From positions 2,535,501 to 2,599,500 of the forward strand of contig NZ_JQNB01000001.1 in assembly GCF_000745005.1 (NCBI RefSeq): 64,000 bases of DNA. The letters are read 5' to 3'. Source of the DNA: Luteibacter sp. 9135 (GTDB taxonomy: Bacteria; Pseudomonadota; Gammaproteobacteria; Xanthomonadales; Rhodanobacteraceae). The notes beneath the pieces are model-generated. The model saw only the letters and a program-made list of their open reading frames with translations, was not told where the DNA came from and ran no database searches. The first letter of the stretch is position 1, and the number at the start of each line of letters is the position of its first letter. A program made the position numbers and the translations under genes. Shown here piece after piece: positions 17,903 through 28,100 of the stretch.

Positions 17903-20494
17903 ATGAAGATCGTCAAACCCATGACGCTCGGCCTGATGCACCGCCCTTACCTGTGGCAGGGCTCGCACCGGCTGCTCGTGGCCACCGTCGGCTTCTTCGC
18001 GCTCGGCGAGCGCGACGGCCCGCTGCTGCGCGACAACCTGCAATGGCGCAAGGTGGCGGCGCAGCTGCCGCATGGGCGTCCGTTGGACGAGCTGATGCCG
18101 AAGACGCGCGGTGAAGTGCTGCTGGCCGGCAGCGCCTATGCGGCCAACGGCATGGCGACCACGGAGCAGACGGTACGGCTGCAGCTCGGCCCGATCGACA
18201 AGCGCCTGCGCGTGTTGGGCGATCGCCAGTGGTCGTACGGTTTGCTGCCGTTCTTCCGGGTGACCGCGCCGGCGCCGTTCGAGCGCATGCCGCTGGACTG
18301 GAGCCGTGCCTACGGCGGACCGGGCCACCCGGGCAATCCCACAGGTCGCGGTTACGTGCCCAATCCGCTGGCCGCGTTCCTGGGTCGCAACCAGGCGCCC
18401 ATGCCCAACATCGAGCTGCCCGGCGACCCCGTACGCGGCCACCTGCGCCGCCACGCACCGGCCGGCTTCGGCGCGCTCGACGTGGGCTGGATGCCGCGCC
18501 GTCGCGGTATCGGCACGTACGGCCCACGCTGGCAGGCGGAATCGTTTCCCGGCCTGGCCGACGACACCGACCCGGCGTTCTTCAACGCCGCGCCGGAGGA
18601 CCAGCGCATCGCGGGACACTTCCAGGGCGGCGAAACCTATCGGCTGGAAGGCCTGCATCCGGAACAGCCGCTGATCGAGGGCACGTTGCCGACCTACCGG
18701 CCGCGGGCGTTCGTGTGTCGCAAGGGTCGCCCCTGCGATGCCGTGGACGAGGTGCCGCTGGCCTGGGACACGGTCTGGTTCTTCCCCGATGTGCAACTGG
18801 GCGTAGCCATTCATCGTGGCGAGGTGCCGGTAACCGACAGCCTCGCGCTCGATGTGCAGGCCTTGATGGTTGCCTACGAACATCCGCTGGATACGCCGCG
18901 CACGCCCGGCTACTACGGCGACGTGCTGGCGCTGCGCACGAACCGCGACACGGCGGCGCGGCATGTGTTCAACGAGGCGCAGCTGACGCCCGCGCCGGAT
19001 GCGGCCACCCGCGTCGCGCGCGTGCTGGAAGAGCAGGCCGAGCGCGACGCGGCCGATGCGGCGCGACAGTATCGCGAAGCTACGCTGACCGCCGAGTTCG
19101 TGGCGGCCGGCGGCGTGCCGGGTGCGGCCATCGTGCCGCCGGCCGATGCTCCCGAGCCGCTGGACATACCCTCCACGGCGGCGCTGAAGCGCGGCGACGT
19201 GGACCTCGGTCCGCTGATCGACAGCGCGACGCGGATCGGCGAGCAGGCCCGCGCGCTGGGCGAGACCCGCCGCCAGCAGGCTGCGGAGACGCTGGCCGCG
19301 CAGGCGCCCGCCGCACGGCCCGTGGCTGACACGGTGGAGCGCGCACTGGCGCGTGCTTCGGGTCGTTCGCCCGGACTGGCCGACCTGATCGGACTGGCTG
19401 GCAACGATCCATCGCTCACGGTCGATGTCGCCCAGCTCCAGGACATGCAGCGCCAGGCTCGCCTGGCCGCGCCGAGCGCCACGGCACCGGCCGGACCGCT
19501 GCCGCCCGCGGTGGCCGAGGCGATCGGTGCCTGGACCCTGGCCCGCGTACGCGACGGCGGTTCGCTGCACGGCTGCGACCTGGCCGGCGCCGACCTGCGT
19601 GGCGCGGCGTTGTCGGGCGCCGACCTGCGCGGGGCGCTGCTGGAAGCCTCCGATCTGAGCGGCGCACGCCTGGACGGTGCCGACCTGCGCGAGGTGGCCC
19701 TCACCGGCGCGCGGCTGGACGACGCCGATTGCACCCAGGCGCGTTTCGACGGTGCCAACCTGGCCGGCAGCCGCGCACACCGGGCGATCTTTCGTGGCGC
19801 CTCGTTCACCAGGGTGCAGGCGAGCGAGGCGGACTGGCGCGAGGCCGACCTGGCCGGCGCCCGCTTCGAGGAATGGATCGCGCCGAACATCGTGCTCGAC
19901 GCGGCCTGCCTCGACGACACCACGCTGGTCGGCTGCGTCCTGCTGCATGCCAAGGCGACAGACAGCCGGTGGAAACGCAGCACCTGGCAGCGCAGCGTCG
20001 CGCTCGGGGCCCACCTGGCCGGCAGCGACTGGACCGAAGCACGGCTGACGCGCAGCGTGCTCATGGCCTGCGCGCTGACCGACAGCCGCTGGAGCGGTGC
20101 CAGCCTGCTGCGCGTCCAGACCGGCGGTGCGGACTGGAGTCGTGCCGACCTGGGCAAGGTCAGCGCCGATCGCAGCAGCTGGCGCGATGCCGACCTGCGC
20201 TTGGCCGACCTGGGCGAGGGCTCGTTCCGCGAATGCGACTTCAGCGGGGCGCGTCTTGACGAAGCCACGCTGGAACGCGGGCTGTTCTATCGCTCGTTGT
20301 TCATGGGCAGCGTGCTGCACGGCTGCCGCGCAGGCGGTGCCGATTTCTACCAGGCGATGTGCCGCCGCGGCGATTTCACCGACGCCGACCTGTATGGCGC
20401 CAACTTCGTGCAGGCCGACTGTGCGGAAGCGACGTTCGAGCGCGCCTTGCTGGACGACGTGCGGATCGAACCCGGCCGGAGGCTGACGCCATGA
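17903..20494 (+). CDS. DUF2169 protein with C-terminal pentapeptide repeats
   Basis: An 863-residue two-part protein. The N-terminal region (1 to about 330) matches the DUF2169 family found in T6SS loci (openings KIVKPMTLGLMHRPYLWQGS, then WSRAYGGPGHPGNPTGRGY and RAFVCRKGRPCDAVDEVPL), thought to help load or adapt effectors and PAAR-like tips. An Ala/Arg-rich, mostly helical middle (about 360-540) follows. The C-terminal third (about 550-850) is a pentapeptide-repeat domain of A(D/N)LxG type (GADLRGAALSGADLRGALLE), a right-handed quadrilateral beta-helix. The next gene is a second pentapeptide protein, overlapping by four bases. Confidence 0.82.
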   Translation: MKIVKPMTLGLMHRPYLWQGSHRLLVATVGFFALGERDGPLLRDNLQWRKVAAQLPHGRPLDELMPKTRGEVLLAGSAYAANGMATTEQTVRLQLGPIDKRLRVLGDRQWSYGLLPFFRVTAPAPFERMPLDWSRAYGGPGHPGNPTGRGYVPNPLAAFLGRNQAPMPNIELPGDPVRGHLRRHAPAGFGALDVGWMPRRRGIGTYGPRWQAESFPGLADDTDPAFFNAAPEDQRIAGHFQGGETYRLEGLHPEQPLIEGTLPTYRPRAFVCRKGRPCDAVDEVPLAWDTVWFFPDVQLGVAIHRGEVPVTDSLALDVQALMVAYEHPLDTPRTPGYYGDVLALRTNRDTAARHVFNEAQLTPAPDAATRVARVLEEQAERDAADAARQYREATLTAEFVAAGGVPGAAIVPPADAPEPLDIPSTAALKRGDVDLGPLIDSATRIGEQARALGETRRQQAAETLAAQAPAARPVADTVERALARASGRSPGLADLIGLAGNDPSLTVDVAQLQDMQRQARLAAPSATAPAGPLPPAVAEAIGAWTLARVRDGGSLHGCDLAGADLRGAALSGADLRGALLEASDLSGARLDGADLREVALTGARLDDADCTQARFDGANLAGSRAHRAIFRGASFTRVQASEADWREADLAGARFEEWIAPNIVLDAACLDDTTLVGCVLLHAKATDSRWKRSTWQRSVALGAHLAGSDWTEARLTRSVLMACALTDSRWSGASLLRVQTGGADWSRADLGKVSADRSSWRDADLRLADLGEGSFRECDFSGARLDEATLERGLFYRSLFMGSVLHGCRAGGADFYQAMCRRGDFTDADLYGANFVQADCAEATFERALLDDVRIEPGRRLTP

Positions 20495-21558
20495 CCGGCT
20501 GGAACGATATCGATGCACTGCGCCGGTTGGGCCGCCCCTTGCAGGCGGTGGACCTGGGCGCGCTGGACGGCTGCGGCCGCACCCTGGACGACCTGGTCGC
20601 CAGCCGGGTGACGTGGCGCGGCGGGGTAGTGCGCGAAGCCCGCCTGTCGCGGGTGACCTTCCTCGACTGCGACCTGCGCGATGCGGACTTCAGCGGCGCC
20701 GTGCTCGACGGTTGTAGCTTCACCCGCTGCCTGCTTGCCGACAGCCGTTGGGACGCCGCGCAGCTGTCACGCGTCGCGTTCACCGGTTGCGACATGGATC
20801 GAAGCCGCTGGCCGGGCGCATCGCTGTTCCTGACCGTGTTCGCGCAGGGCGACCTGCGCGGGGCCGGTTTCGACGGCGCCATGCTCCAGCGCAGCGTGCT
20901 GGCGCAGTGCCGCATCGACGGCCTGTCGCTGCGCGGTGCGACGCTGGACCAGAGCGTCATCGCCCAGGCGGACTTCCGAAGCACCGTGCTGGACGGACTC
21001 CTCGCGCGCGGCGCCGTGTTCAACCAGGGCGTGTTCGATGGCATGGTGCTGGACGGCATCTGCCTGGAACGCTGCATGCTCGACGGCGCCAGCTTCGTCG
21101 GTACCCGCCTGCGCGGCGCACGCCTGCGTGAGGCCAACTGCCGCCAGGCGCGCTTCGTCGGCAGCGACCTGCGCGAGGTGGACGCCACGCGCACGTTGTT
21201 TCTCGAAGCCACGCTGGACGATGTGGACGCGCGTGGCCTGTGCTGCGAAGAGGCGCTGCTGCAATCGGCGGTGCTGCGCGGCGTACGACTGGACGGTGCA
21301 CGGGCCACCGGGAGCGTGTGGGACCACGCGTCGCTCGACGACACCAGCCTGGCCGGGGCCACGCTCTGCCACGCCCGCCTCGACCATGCCACGGCCCGCA
21401 CCGTCGATCTTCGCGGGACCGACCTGCGCCACGCCAGCACCCACAACCTGCGCCTGCACGACGCCGACGAGCGCGGTGTCCGCCGCGACGGTGTGCGCGG
21501 CACGTCACCCCTGCGTCTGGCCGCCGAAGCGCGTGCCCTTGCCTTGGAGATCCACTGA
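20491..21558 (+). CDS. Pentapeptide-repeat protein of the T6SS locus
   Basis: A 355-residue protein made almost wholly of pentapeptide repeats (DCDLRDADFSGAVLDGCSF; GASFVGTRLRGARLREANC), with unusually many Cys residues at the repeat faces. The N-terminal 45 residues are non-repeat, the C-terminal 30 basic. It shares the repeat style of the preceding DUF2169 protein, and the two overlap (ATGA), so they may act together or have arisen by duplication and splitting. A structural or adaptor role at the spike is likely; a DNA-gyrase-protecting role, known for other pentapeptide proteins, is not indicated. Confidence 0.8.
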   Translation: MTGWNDIDALRRLGRPLQAVDLGALDGCGRTLDDLVASRVTWRGGVVREARLSRVTFLDCDLRDADFSGAVLDGCSFTRCLLADSRWDAAQLSRVAFTGCDMDRSRWPGASLFLTVFAQGDLRGAGFDGAMLQRSVLAQCRIDGLSLRGATLDQSVIAQADFRSTVLDGLLARGAVFNQGVFDGMVLDGICLERCMLDGASFVGTRLRGARLREANCRQARFVGSDLREVDATRTLFLEATLDDVDARGLCCEEALLQSAVLRGVRLDGARATGSVWDHASLDDTSLAGATLCHARLDHATARTVDLRGTDLRHASTHNLRLHDADERGVRRDGVRGTSPLRLAAEARALALEIH

Positions 21559-22109
21559 TGCTTGCCGCCCATTCCCGCTCCTTTCCGCGTGCGCGCACTG
21601 CCGCACCCTGCGTCGATGCCACCGTGCGCGACATGGCCGAGGCGGGCACCTGGCGACTGGCCGACGGGCGCCTGGCGCGCCAAGCCGTGTCGTGCCTGGT
21701 CACTCCCGAACCCGGCGATCGCGTGCTCGTGTACGGCAGCGACGACGACCTGTTCGTGCTGCATGTGCTGGATCGCAGGGACCGTCGCAGCGCCTGCCTC
21801 AGCGTACCCGGTGCGGAGCGACTCTCGCTGCGCCAGGAAAGGGTCGACGTGATGGCGACGACGGACATCGCACTGCGTGCCGGGCAGGGCATCGAACTGA
21901 CCGCCGTACGCGGGTCGCTGATGCTGTCCGCACGCAACCTCTTCGCCAGCGCCTCGGAGTCGCTGGTGCATACCGCGGCCACCTACGTGAGCAAGGTGGA
22001 CCGGTTCCTGGTCAGCGCGCGTCACCTGTTGCGACTGGACGGCGAGCAGGCCGTGCTGGATGCGCGGCAGGACGTCAAGATCGATGCCGAACGCATCACC
22101 CTGGGCTGA
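21558..22109 (+). CDS. DUF3540 protein of the T6SS spike module
   Basis: A 183-residue DUF3540-type protein. After a basic leader, it contains PGDRVLVYGSDDDLFVLHVL and then a repeated strand pattern (RLSLRQERVDVMATTDIALR, GIELTAVRGSLMLSARNLF, LLRLDGEQAVLDARQDVKID) that looks beta-helical, like the VgrG tail. Such genes sit between DUF2169/pentapeptide and DUF4150 genes in T6SS loci, as here. It starts at the TGATG junction with the preceding stop. Confidence 0.75.
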   Translation: MLAAHSRSFPRARTAAPCVDATVRDMAEAGTWRLADGRLARQAVSCLVTPEPGDRVLVYGSDDDLFVLHVLDRRDRRSACLSVPGAERLSLRQERVDVMATTDIALRAGQGIELTAVRGSLMLSARNLFASASESLVHTAATYVSKVDRFLVSARHLLRLDGEQAVLDARQDVKIDAERITLG

Positions 22110-22113
22110 CCCG

Positions 22114-22512
22114 ATGTTCGTCAATACCAACCTCGGTGTGCTCGACTTCGCTTTCCCGGACGTGTGCTTCGTGCCGGTGCTGGGCATACCCACGCCGCTG
22201 CCGTTTCCCAACATCGCCCTGTCCACGGCGGATATCCCCACCCAGTTCGAAGTGATCGTGGGTGGCGGGCTGGCCGAGAACCTCATCACCGTGGGCGCCC
22301 TGAGCAACGGCGACCAGGTGGGCCTGGAGGGGGGCGTGGTGTCGCATCTCATCATGGGGCCCTTCCGATCGCTGCTGGGCAGCGTCAAGGTGTTCATGGG
22401 CGCCATGCCGTGCACGCACATGCTGGGCATCGTCGGCCAGAACGGCCTTCTGCCGAACATGGTCGGCGTGTCGCTGACGCCGGCGCAGGTCACCGTGCTG
22501 GTGATGAGCTGA
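22114..22512 (+). CDS. DUF4150 PAAR-like spike-tip protein
   Basis: A 132-residue DUF4150 (PAAR-like) protein: FVNTNLGVLDFAFPDVCFVP, the PTPLPFPNIALS segment, and the late MPCTHMLGIVGQNGLLPNMVG. Members cap the VgrG trimer and often carry C-terminal toxin domains; this one is a bare tip. It is the fourth member of the DUF2169 / pentapeptide / DUF3540 / DUF4150 module. The start is ATG 22114, four bases after the preceding stop. Confidence 0.82.
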   Translation: MFVNTNLGVLDFAFPDVCFVPVLGIPTPLPFPNIALSTADIPTQFEVIVGGGLAENLITVGALSNGDQVGLEGGVVSHLIMGPFRSLLGSVKVFMGAMPCTHMLGIVGQNGLLPNMVGVSLTPAQVTVLVMS

Positions 22513-22979
22513 TGCGCCGGGTCGCCCTCATCGCGTTGTTGTCGTTCACCGCGGCGATCGCCGGCTGCGCCGCGCTCGGCAAGCTGGTGCCGGGCCACGT
22601 CGAGACCACCTCGCTGCGCAGCGTGCGCATCGCCGCGCCGCCGGGGGCCAACCTGAATTCGGCCACGCAGCTGGAACTGGTGTTCGCGTACAGCGCGGAC
22701 GCGGCGGCGCTGCTGCCGAAGACCTCGCCGGAGTGGTTCGCACATCGCGAGGACATCGTCGCGGGCGGTGGCGCCGCGCTGCAGGTGGCGCCGATCGGCG
22801 TCGTACCCGACAAGCTCATCGTGCCTTTCCCGCTGCCGAAGCGCCACGCCAAGGCCGTGGCCGTCTACGGCTTCGCGCGTTACGTCGCGCCGGCAGGGCA
22901 GGGACGCCTGGACCTCACCCGATACCGCAACCCCGTGCTGTGGCTCACCGAGTCGCGCATCACGGTCACGGACCCCTAG
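22512..22979 (+). CDS. tssJ: TssJ outer-membrane lipoprotein
   Basis: A 155-residue lipoprotein with signal peptide and lipobox TAAIAGC (Cys19), so it would be anchored in the outer membrane, where TssJ binds the periplasmic tip of TssM in the membrane complex. The mature part is a transthyretin-like beta sandwich by pattern (TQLELVFAYSADAAALLPKT; KLIVPFPLPKRHAKAVAVYG; RITVTDP). The start overlaps the previous stop by one base (TGATG). Confidence 0.85.
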   Translation: MRRVALIALLSFTAAIAGCAALGKLVPGHVETTSLRSVRIAAPPGANLNSATQLELVFAYSADAAALLPKTSPEWFAHREDIVAGGGAALQVAPIGVVPDKLIVPFPLPKRHAKAVAVYGFARYVAPAGQGRLDLTRYRNPVLWLTESRITVTDP

Positions 22980-22984
22980 GACAC

Positions 22985-24388
22985 ATGCCGATGAACACCC
23001 TCACGGACAACCTGCCCGACGTGCCGGAAGCGGTCTCCTGGTCGGAAGGCATGCTGTTGTCGCCGCAGCATTTCCAGCAGAACGACATCTACTGGCACGC
23101 CCTGCTGCAACAACGCCTGTCCACCGTGCAGCCGCGCGGCTGGGGCCTGCTGGACCTGGCGATCGACCCGACCGAGCTGGCCAGGGGCGTGGTGCGCGTG
23201 ACCCGCGTCCGTGGGGTGATGCACGACGGCCTGCTGGTGGACCACGTGGAAGCCGTGGGTGCGTCGCCATTGCAGCTGGACCTCTCCGGCCACGGCTGGA
23301 TCGCCGAGCCGAATGTCACCGTGCACCTGTGCGTGCCCGTGCGCGGCAAGGGCGCCGCCAATGTCCACGGCGAGATGCAGCGCTACACCACCGTGGCCGG
23401 CGACCTGGTGGCCGACGAGCACACGGGCAGGGACGAGATCGCCGTGGATCGGCTGCGTCCGGTGTATTCGCTGATGGCGGGCGACGCGGTACCGAGGTCC
23501 TACAGTTCGTTCCCGCTGCTGCGCCTGACCGGCGATGCACGCGGTGTCAGCCTGGCGTCGTTCCATCCGCCGCTGCTGCGGCTGGAAGCCGCCGCCTTCC
23601 ACGGCGAGCGCGGGCTGGATGCCCGGCTCAAGCGGCTGTCCGTGCTGCTGTGGGCCAAGTATCGCGAGTTGATGGGTGCCGCGGGCGATCGCGCGGAGCG
23701 CCGGCTTGCCAGCGAGTCGCATGCCCAGGTGCGCGCGGCGCGGTTCCTGGTCACCGTGCTGCCCGGCCTGGACGTGCTGCTGCAATCGGGCGGGGTGCAT
23801 CCGTTCGAGGCGTACAAGGCGTTGGCCGGGCTGGTGGGCGTGCTGGCCGCCAGCGACGGCGCCCCGCAGCCGCCCGCCCTGGGCGGCTACGACCACGACG
23901 ATTGCCTGCCGCAGTTCGAACGCGCCTTCCGCTACATCGATGCCCAGCTCGCGCGACTGAACGCCGACTACGAGGTCTACGAGTTCCGCCGCGTCGGCGT
24001 CTCGGGATTCCAGTGCGTGCTGCCGGCCGGCATGGATACCGCGCGCCTGCTCATCGAACTGCGGCCGGCGGTGGGCGAGACCGCGCAGACCCTGCACGAC
24101 TGGATCAACACGGCGGCCATCGGCACCGACGACCTCGTCTCCACCCTGGTCCGCCGCCGCGACACCGGGGCACCGGTGATGCCCGCCGATGCCGGACAGG
24201 TGACGGCGCTCAACCTTCCGGCGGGCTCGTTCGTGTACACGGTGGCGCAGCGACGGATCGACCCGGAAACGGGACCGCCGCGCGCGCTGCTGGTGGCCGG
24301 CCGTACGCTGGTGATCCTGGGCGAGCCGGGCAGCCACGTGCCCACCGCGATCACGCTGTACGTGCCGCGCGTGGCGGCGGGGCACTGA
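22985..24388 (+). CDS. tssK: TssK baseplate-to-membrane connector
   Basis: A 467-residue TssK (ImpJ/VasE) protein that links the baseplate to TssL and TssM. The opening VSWSEGMLLSPQHFQQNDIY is diagnostic, followed by the shoulder/head features FPLLRLTGDARGVSLASFHP and the C-terminal LVILGEPGSHVPTAITLYVP. ATG 22985 or 22991 could be used; neither has a strong site. tssL follows after three bases. Confidence 0.92.
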   Translation: MPMNTLTDNLPDVPEAVSWSEGMLLSPQHFQQNDIYWHALLQQRLSTVQPRGWGLLDLAIDPTELARGVVRVTRVRGVMHDGLLVDHVEAVGASPLQLDLSGHGWIAEPNVTVHLCVPVRGKGAANVHGEMQRYTTVAGDLVADEHTGRDEIAVDRLRPVYSLMAGDAVPRSYSSFPLLRLTGDARGVSLASFHPPLLRLEAAAFHGERGLDARLKRLSVLLWAKYRELMGAAGDRAERRLASESHAQVRAARFLVTVLPGLDVLLQSGGVHPFEAYKALAGLVGVLAASDGAPQPPALGGYDHDDCLPQFERAFRYIDAQLARLNADYEVYEFRRVGVSGFQCVLPAGMDTARLLIELRPAVGETAQTLHDWINTAAIGTDDLVSTLVRRRDTGAPVMPADAGQVTALNLPAGSFVYTVAQRRIDPETGPPRALLVAGRTLVILGEPGSHVPTAITLYVPRVAAGH

Positions 24389-24391
24389 TCG

Positions 24392-25168
24392 ATGGCGGCC
24401 GCCTCGCCCGTCTACGTGTCGCTGCTGGGACGCTTCGCCGCGTTCTACGAGACCGTGGCCGAGGTGAAACTGGCGGCGCAGCGTGGCGACCTGGAGCGGC
24501 TGTTGCAGCCGGATACGCCCCATGTGGCGCTGTCCGCACACGACCTGGCCGCACGCGTGTCCGCCTACCTGCTCGACGTGCTGGACAAGCAAAAACACGA
24601 GGTCGTGGCCTCGGCGACGGAAGCGGAACTGGCCATCTACGTGCGCGCTCGCTACGCGATGCTGGCCCTGGCCGATGAGATCTTCATCCTCGACCTGGCC
24701 TGGCCCGGTGCGGAGCACTGGCCGGAATACCTGCTGGAATACCGCATCGAGCGCAGCCGCATTGCCGGCCGGCGGTTCTTCGACCTGGCCCAGGCGTTGG
24801 TGGACTCGCGGGCGCCGGCGCCGCTGGATGCGGATCTGGCCGGCGTCTTCCTGCTCGCCTTGCAGCTGGGTTTCAAGGGGCGCTACCGCGGCCCTTCGGG
24901 CGAGGCCACGATCGCCGCCTTCCGCGGCAAGCTGTACAAGCTTGCCAGCCAGGGTGACCTGGGCGTGGCGCGCCGGCATGCCTTCGACGAGGCGTACAAG
25001 CACACCGTGACCACCGATCGCGACAACAGCCGCACGGCGCTGATGCCGTGGGTGCGTGGCGCGCTGTATGGCGCGCTGGGATATCTGGTCGTCTCGTCCG
25101 TAGTGTGGCTGGTGTTGACCTGGTCGTTGCTGGACACCCTCCAGCGCACCGCCGGAGCCGCGCCGTGA
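24392..25168 (+). CDS. tssL: TssL (DotU/IcmH-like) inner-membrane protein
   Basis: A 258-residue DotU-family protein: cytoplasmic hook domain (ARYAMLALADEIFILDLAWP; PEYLLEYRIERSRIAGRRFF; GVFLLALQLGFKGRYRG) and one C-terminal transmembrane helix (about 222-248). It contacts TssM and TssK. There is no C-terminal OmpA-like peptidoglycan-binding domain, so this is the short TssL form. The stop overlaps the tssM start (GTGA). Confidence 0.9.
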   Translation: MAAASPVYVSLLGRFAAFYETVAEVKLAAQRGDLERLLQPDTPHVALSAHDLAARVSAYLLDVLDKQKHEVVASATEAELAIYVRARYAMLALADEIFILDLAWPGAEHWPEYLLEYRIERSRIAGRRFFDLAQALVDSRAPAPLDADLAGVFLLALQLGFKGRYRGPSGEATIAAFRGKLYKLASQGDLGVARRHAFDEAYKHTVTTDRDNSRTALMPWVRGALYGALGYLVVSSVVWLVLTWSLLDTLQRTAGAAP

Positions 25169-28100
25169 GCCGCGCCTTCGTCGTCTGCCTCGTGCTGGCG
25201 CTGGTCGCGCTGCTGCTGATCGTCGTGCTGCTGTGGCGTGCGCGCCGTGCACCCGCGGTGCCCGCGGTACGCGGCGTGCCGCGCAAGGTGGCGGGGCACG
25301 GTCGCTGGGTCACGCTGCGCGACGCGGCACGCCGGCGTTACGCCGTGGTGGAGCGCGCGGTGCGCTACCTCCTGGCGCGACGCGACTGGCGTTATCGCAG
25401 CAACTGGCTGTTGCTGCTGGGCATGGCCGGCGACGGCAAGAGCAGTCTCGCCGCGTCGGTGCCCGACGACCTGCTGCGCCGACCCAGCGGAGCCGACCTC
25501 CGCAACGAGGCCTGGCTGCGGGCCTCGGTGCCGCGTGCGCAGTGGCGTTTCCTCGACAGCGGCGTGCTGCTCGACCCCGATGCCACCACCGCGCCCGAGG
25601 TGGCCGGGCAGGCGCACTGGCACGACCTGCTCGGCGATATCGAAAGCCTGCGTCCGGACCGTGCCGTGGACGGCCTGGTCTGGGCGTTATCCGCGGATCG
25701 CCTGTTGTCGTCCGACGATGCCGCGCTGGATGCACTGGCCCAGGCGATGTTCACGCGCGTGTACTCGGTGCAGGAGCGCTACGCGTATGCGTTGCCCGTG
25801 TACCTGGTGCTGACACGCATGGACGCCGTGCCCGGCTTCGATGCGTTCTGGGCGGCGCAGGACCCGGCCCTGCGCCGCGAGATCGTCGGCTGGTCCAGTT
25901 CCACTCTCGATGACAACGGCACACCGGCGGAATGGATCGCCAAGGCCTTCGGCAAGCTGCTGGACGGCCTGCGCACGCTGGTGCTGGCCAGCGCGGCGGC
26001 GCGCGACCATATCGACGACGCGGACGATTTCTTCCTGTTTCCCCAGCACATGCGGCGCCTGCAGGTGCCGTTGCAGCGTGTGCTGGATGTCGTGTTCAAG
26101 CCCAATATGTACGAGACACGGGCGTTCTGTCGCGGTATCTATTTCGTCGGGCCGGATGGCAGCGACGGCGCGGCGGCCAGCGCACCACGCCGGGACGTCG
26201 GTTTCCTGGGCGACCTGCTGGCCGAGAAGGTGTTCGGCGAGAAGGGCCTGGCGCAGCGCACGCGCAAAGGCATCCTCGCGCGCAACCGCCTGCTGCGCGG
26301 GTTGCAGCTGGGCGTCGCGGCGGCGGCGCTGGCAGGGGTCGTCGCGCTGCCCTGGACGGCATGGCACGTGGCCTCGCGGGGCAAGGCCCTGCACGACATG
26401 GTCGTCGATGTCTCGGCCAGCAGCGATGCGCTGGCCCGTGGCGGCTGCCTGGATGCACGGCGCTTCAACGAACTGGTCGGGCAGATCGCACGGCTGGACA
26501 CGCGCACCCGTTACCTCGCGATCCCGGCTTCATGGGTCGATCGGCGCATTCCCGACGGGGTGGTGCGCACCGTCTCGGGCAAGGCGCTGGATCAGGTGTT
26601 GCTGCCGTCGCTGGCCTGCGAGTTGCAGAAGCGTATCGATACCTTGTCGTCGGCGGTGCTGGCGCCGGCCGGTGGCGACGTGCCCCCGGACCAGGCATTC
26701 GAGCGCGCGCACGCACAACTCGACGCTCAGCTGTCGCACCTGGCGGCGTTGGAGGATGCGCTGGCGCGCTTCCGTACCCTGGGCCACCCCGCGGACGAGG
26801 GCGGCGTGCGTGCGTTGCTGGCGGCGTTCGCCGATGTGTCGCGTTACGTGCACGGCAAGCCGGTGCCGAGGGATGCGCTGGCAGCCGACGGCATGCTCGG
26901 CAAGGCGTTGCTCGCGGCCCGTTACGGGTCGGCGCCGGACATCGGCCACGACCGCCAGCGCCAGCTCATCGAGCGTTTCGACACCATGGCCGAAGGAGCC
27001 GCCAGCGACCTGTCCCGGCGCGTGGCCTCGGGCCCCGCGCTGCTGGCCGAACTGAAGGACGACCGGCCGCCGGTGCTTCCCACCCTGCGTGCCTTCGACG
27101 ACTGGTTGCGCTGGGTCGGCACGGGCTGGGTGTTGTCCACGCCCGCGTCCAATCCTTGCGCACGCGAGGTGGATGCCCTGCGCCCCGGTATCGACGTGCT
27201 GATCCGCAAGCATGGTTACGATGCCTCGTTGCGCGACACGCTGGGCCACTTCGACACGACCCATTGCTACCTGCCCGCGGTGGCCACGCTGCGCCAGGCC
27301 TCGGTGCCGCCTTACGGCGCGCTGTTCACGGTGAACGCGACCACGGGTGAGTTGCAGGGCATCAGCCCCGGGCTGGCCGCCGAGGCCAGCGGCCTGCATG
27401 GACTGGCCGGCATGGGCTTCATGCAGGTGGCTTCCATGCAGGCGTTCAGTTGCAACGGCTCGGCCGGTGGGTTCCGCGCGGGGGCGTTCGACGAAGTGCT
27501 GGGTGAACTGCGCGACTACCAGGCGTTCGGCACGCGTGAGCGCCAGGCGCATCCCGTGGCCGAAGGCACCGAGCCGCTGTACGAGCGCATCGCGCATGCG
27601 CAGCTGGCGCGCACGCTGGAAGACAGCCTGGCGCGCAACCAGCGCCAGCGCGTCGGCGAGGGCGATTCGCCGGGGCTGGACGCGGTCTCGACCCTGGATC
27701 GGGAGCTGTCGACGGAAAGCGCGGCCCTGTCGGCGTCCATCGGACCGATGTTGCAATCGTTGCAGCAACTGCGCCAGCTGCGTTTCGCCGCACTGGCCGA
27801 TAGCGTCGGCCAGTGCGCGCGCAACTACGCCTCGGGCATGCTGATGGACGTCTCCGGACTGGCCTCGGCCAGCCAGCTATACGCGCCGCCCGTGCAGGCG
27901 GCGAACGAGGCGGGCGACGCGCCGATGTTCGACCTGGGCAGCACCCCGGTGCTGCAGGCGTACCTGCAACGGCAACTGGCGCGCGCTCAGGTGCTGTCCG
28001 GTTACGCCGCGCCCTTCGTCACGCTGTTGAAGAACTCGCGCGGCACCAGCGATACCCATCGGCTGAACGCGCAGACCGACGTCTACTGGGACGGCACGAT

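Noticed and set aside
17879..22847. Long minus-strand frames (879 and 823 codons) opposite the pentapeptide genes
   Set aside because: Shadow frames of repeat-rich GC-rich genes; no domains, no start signals.
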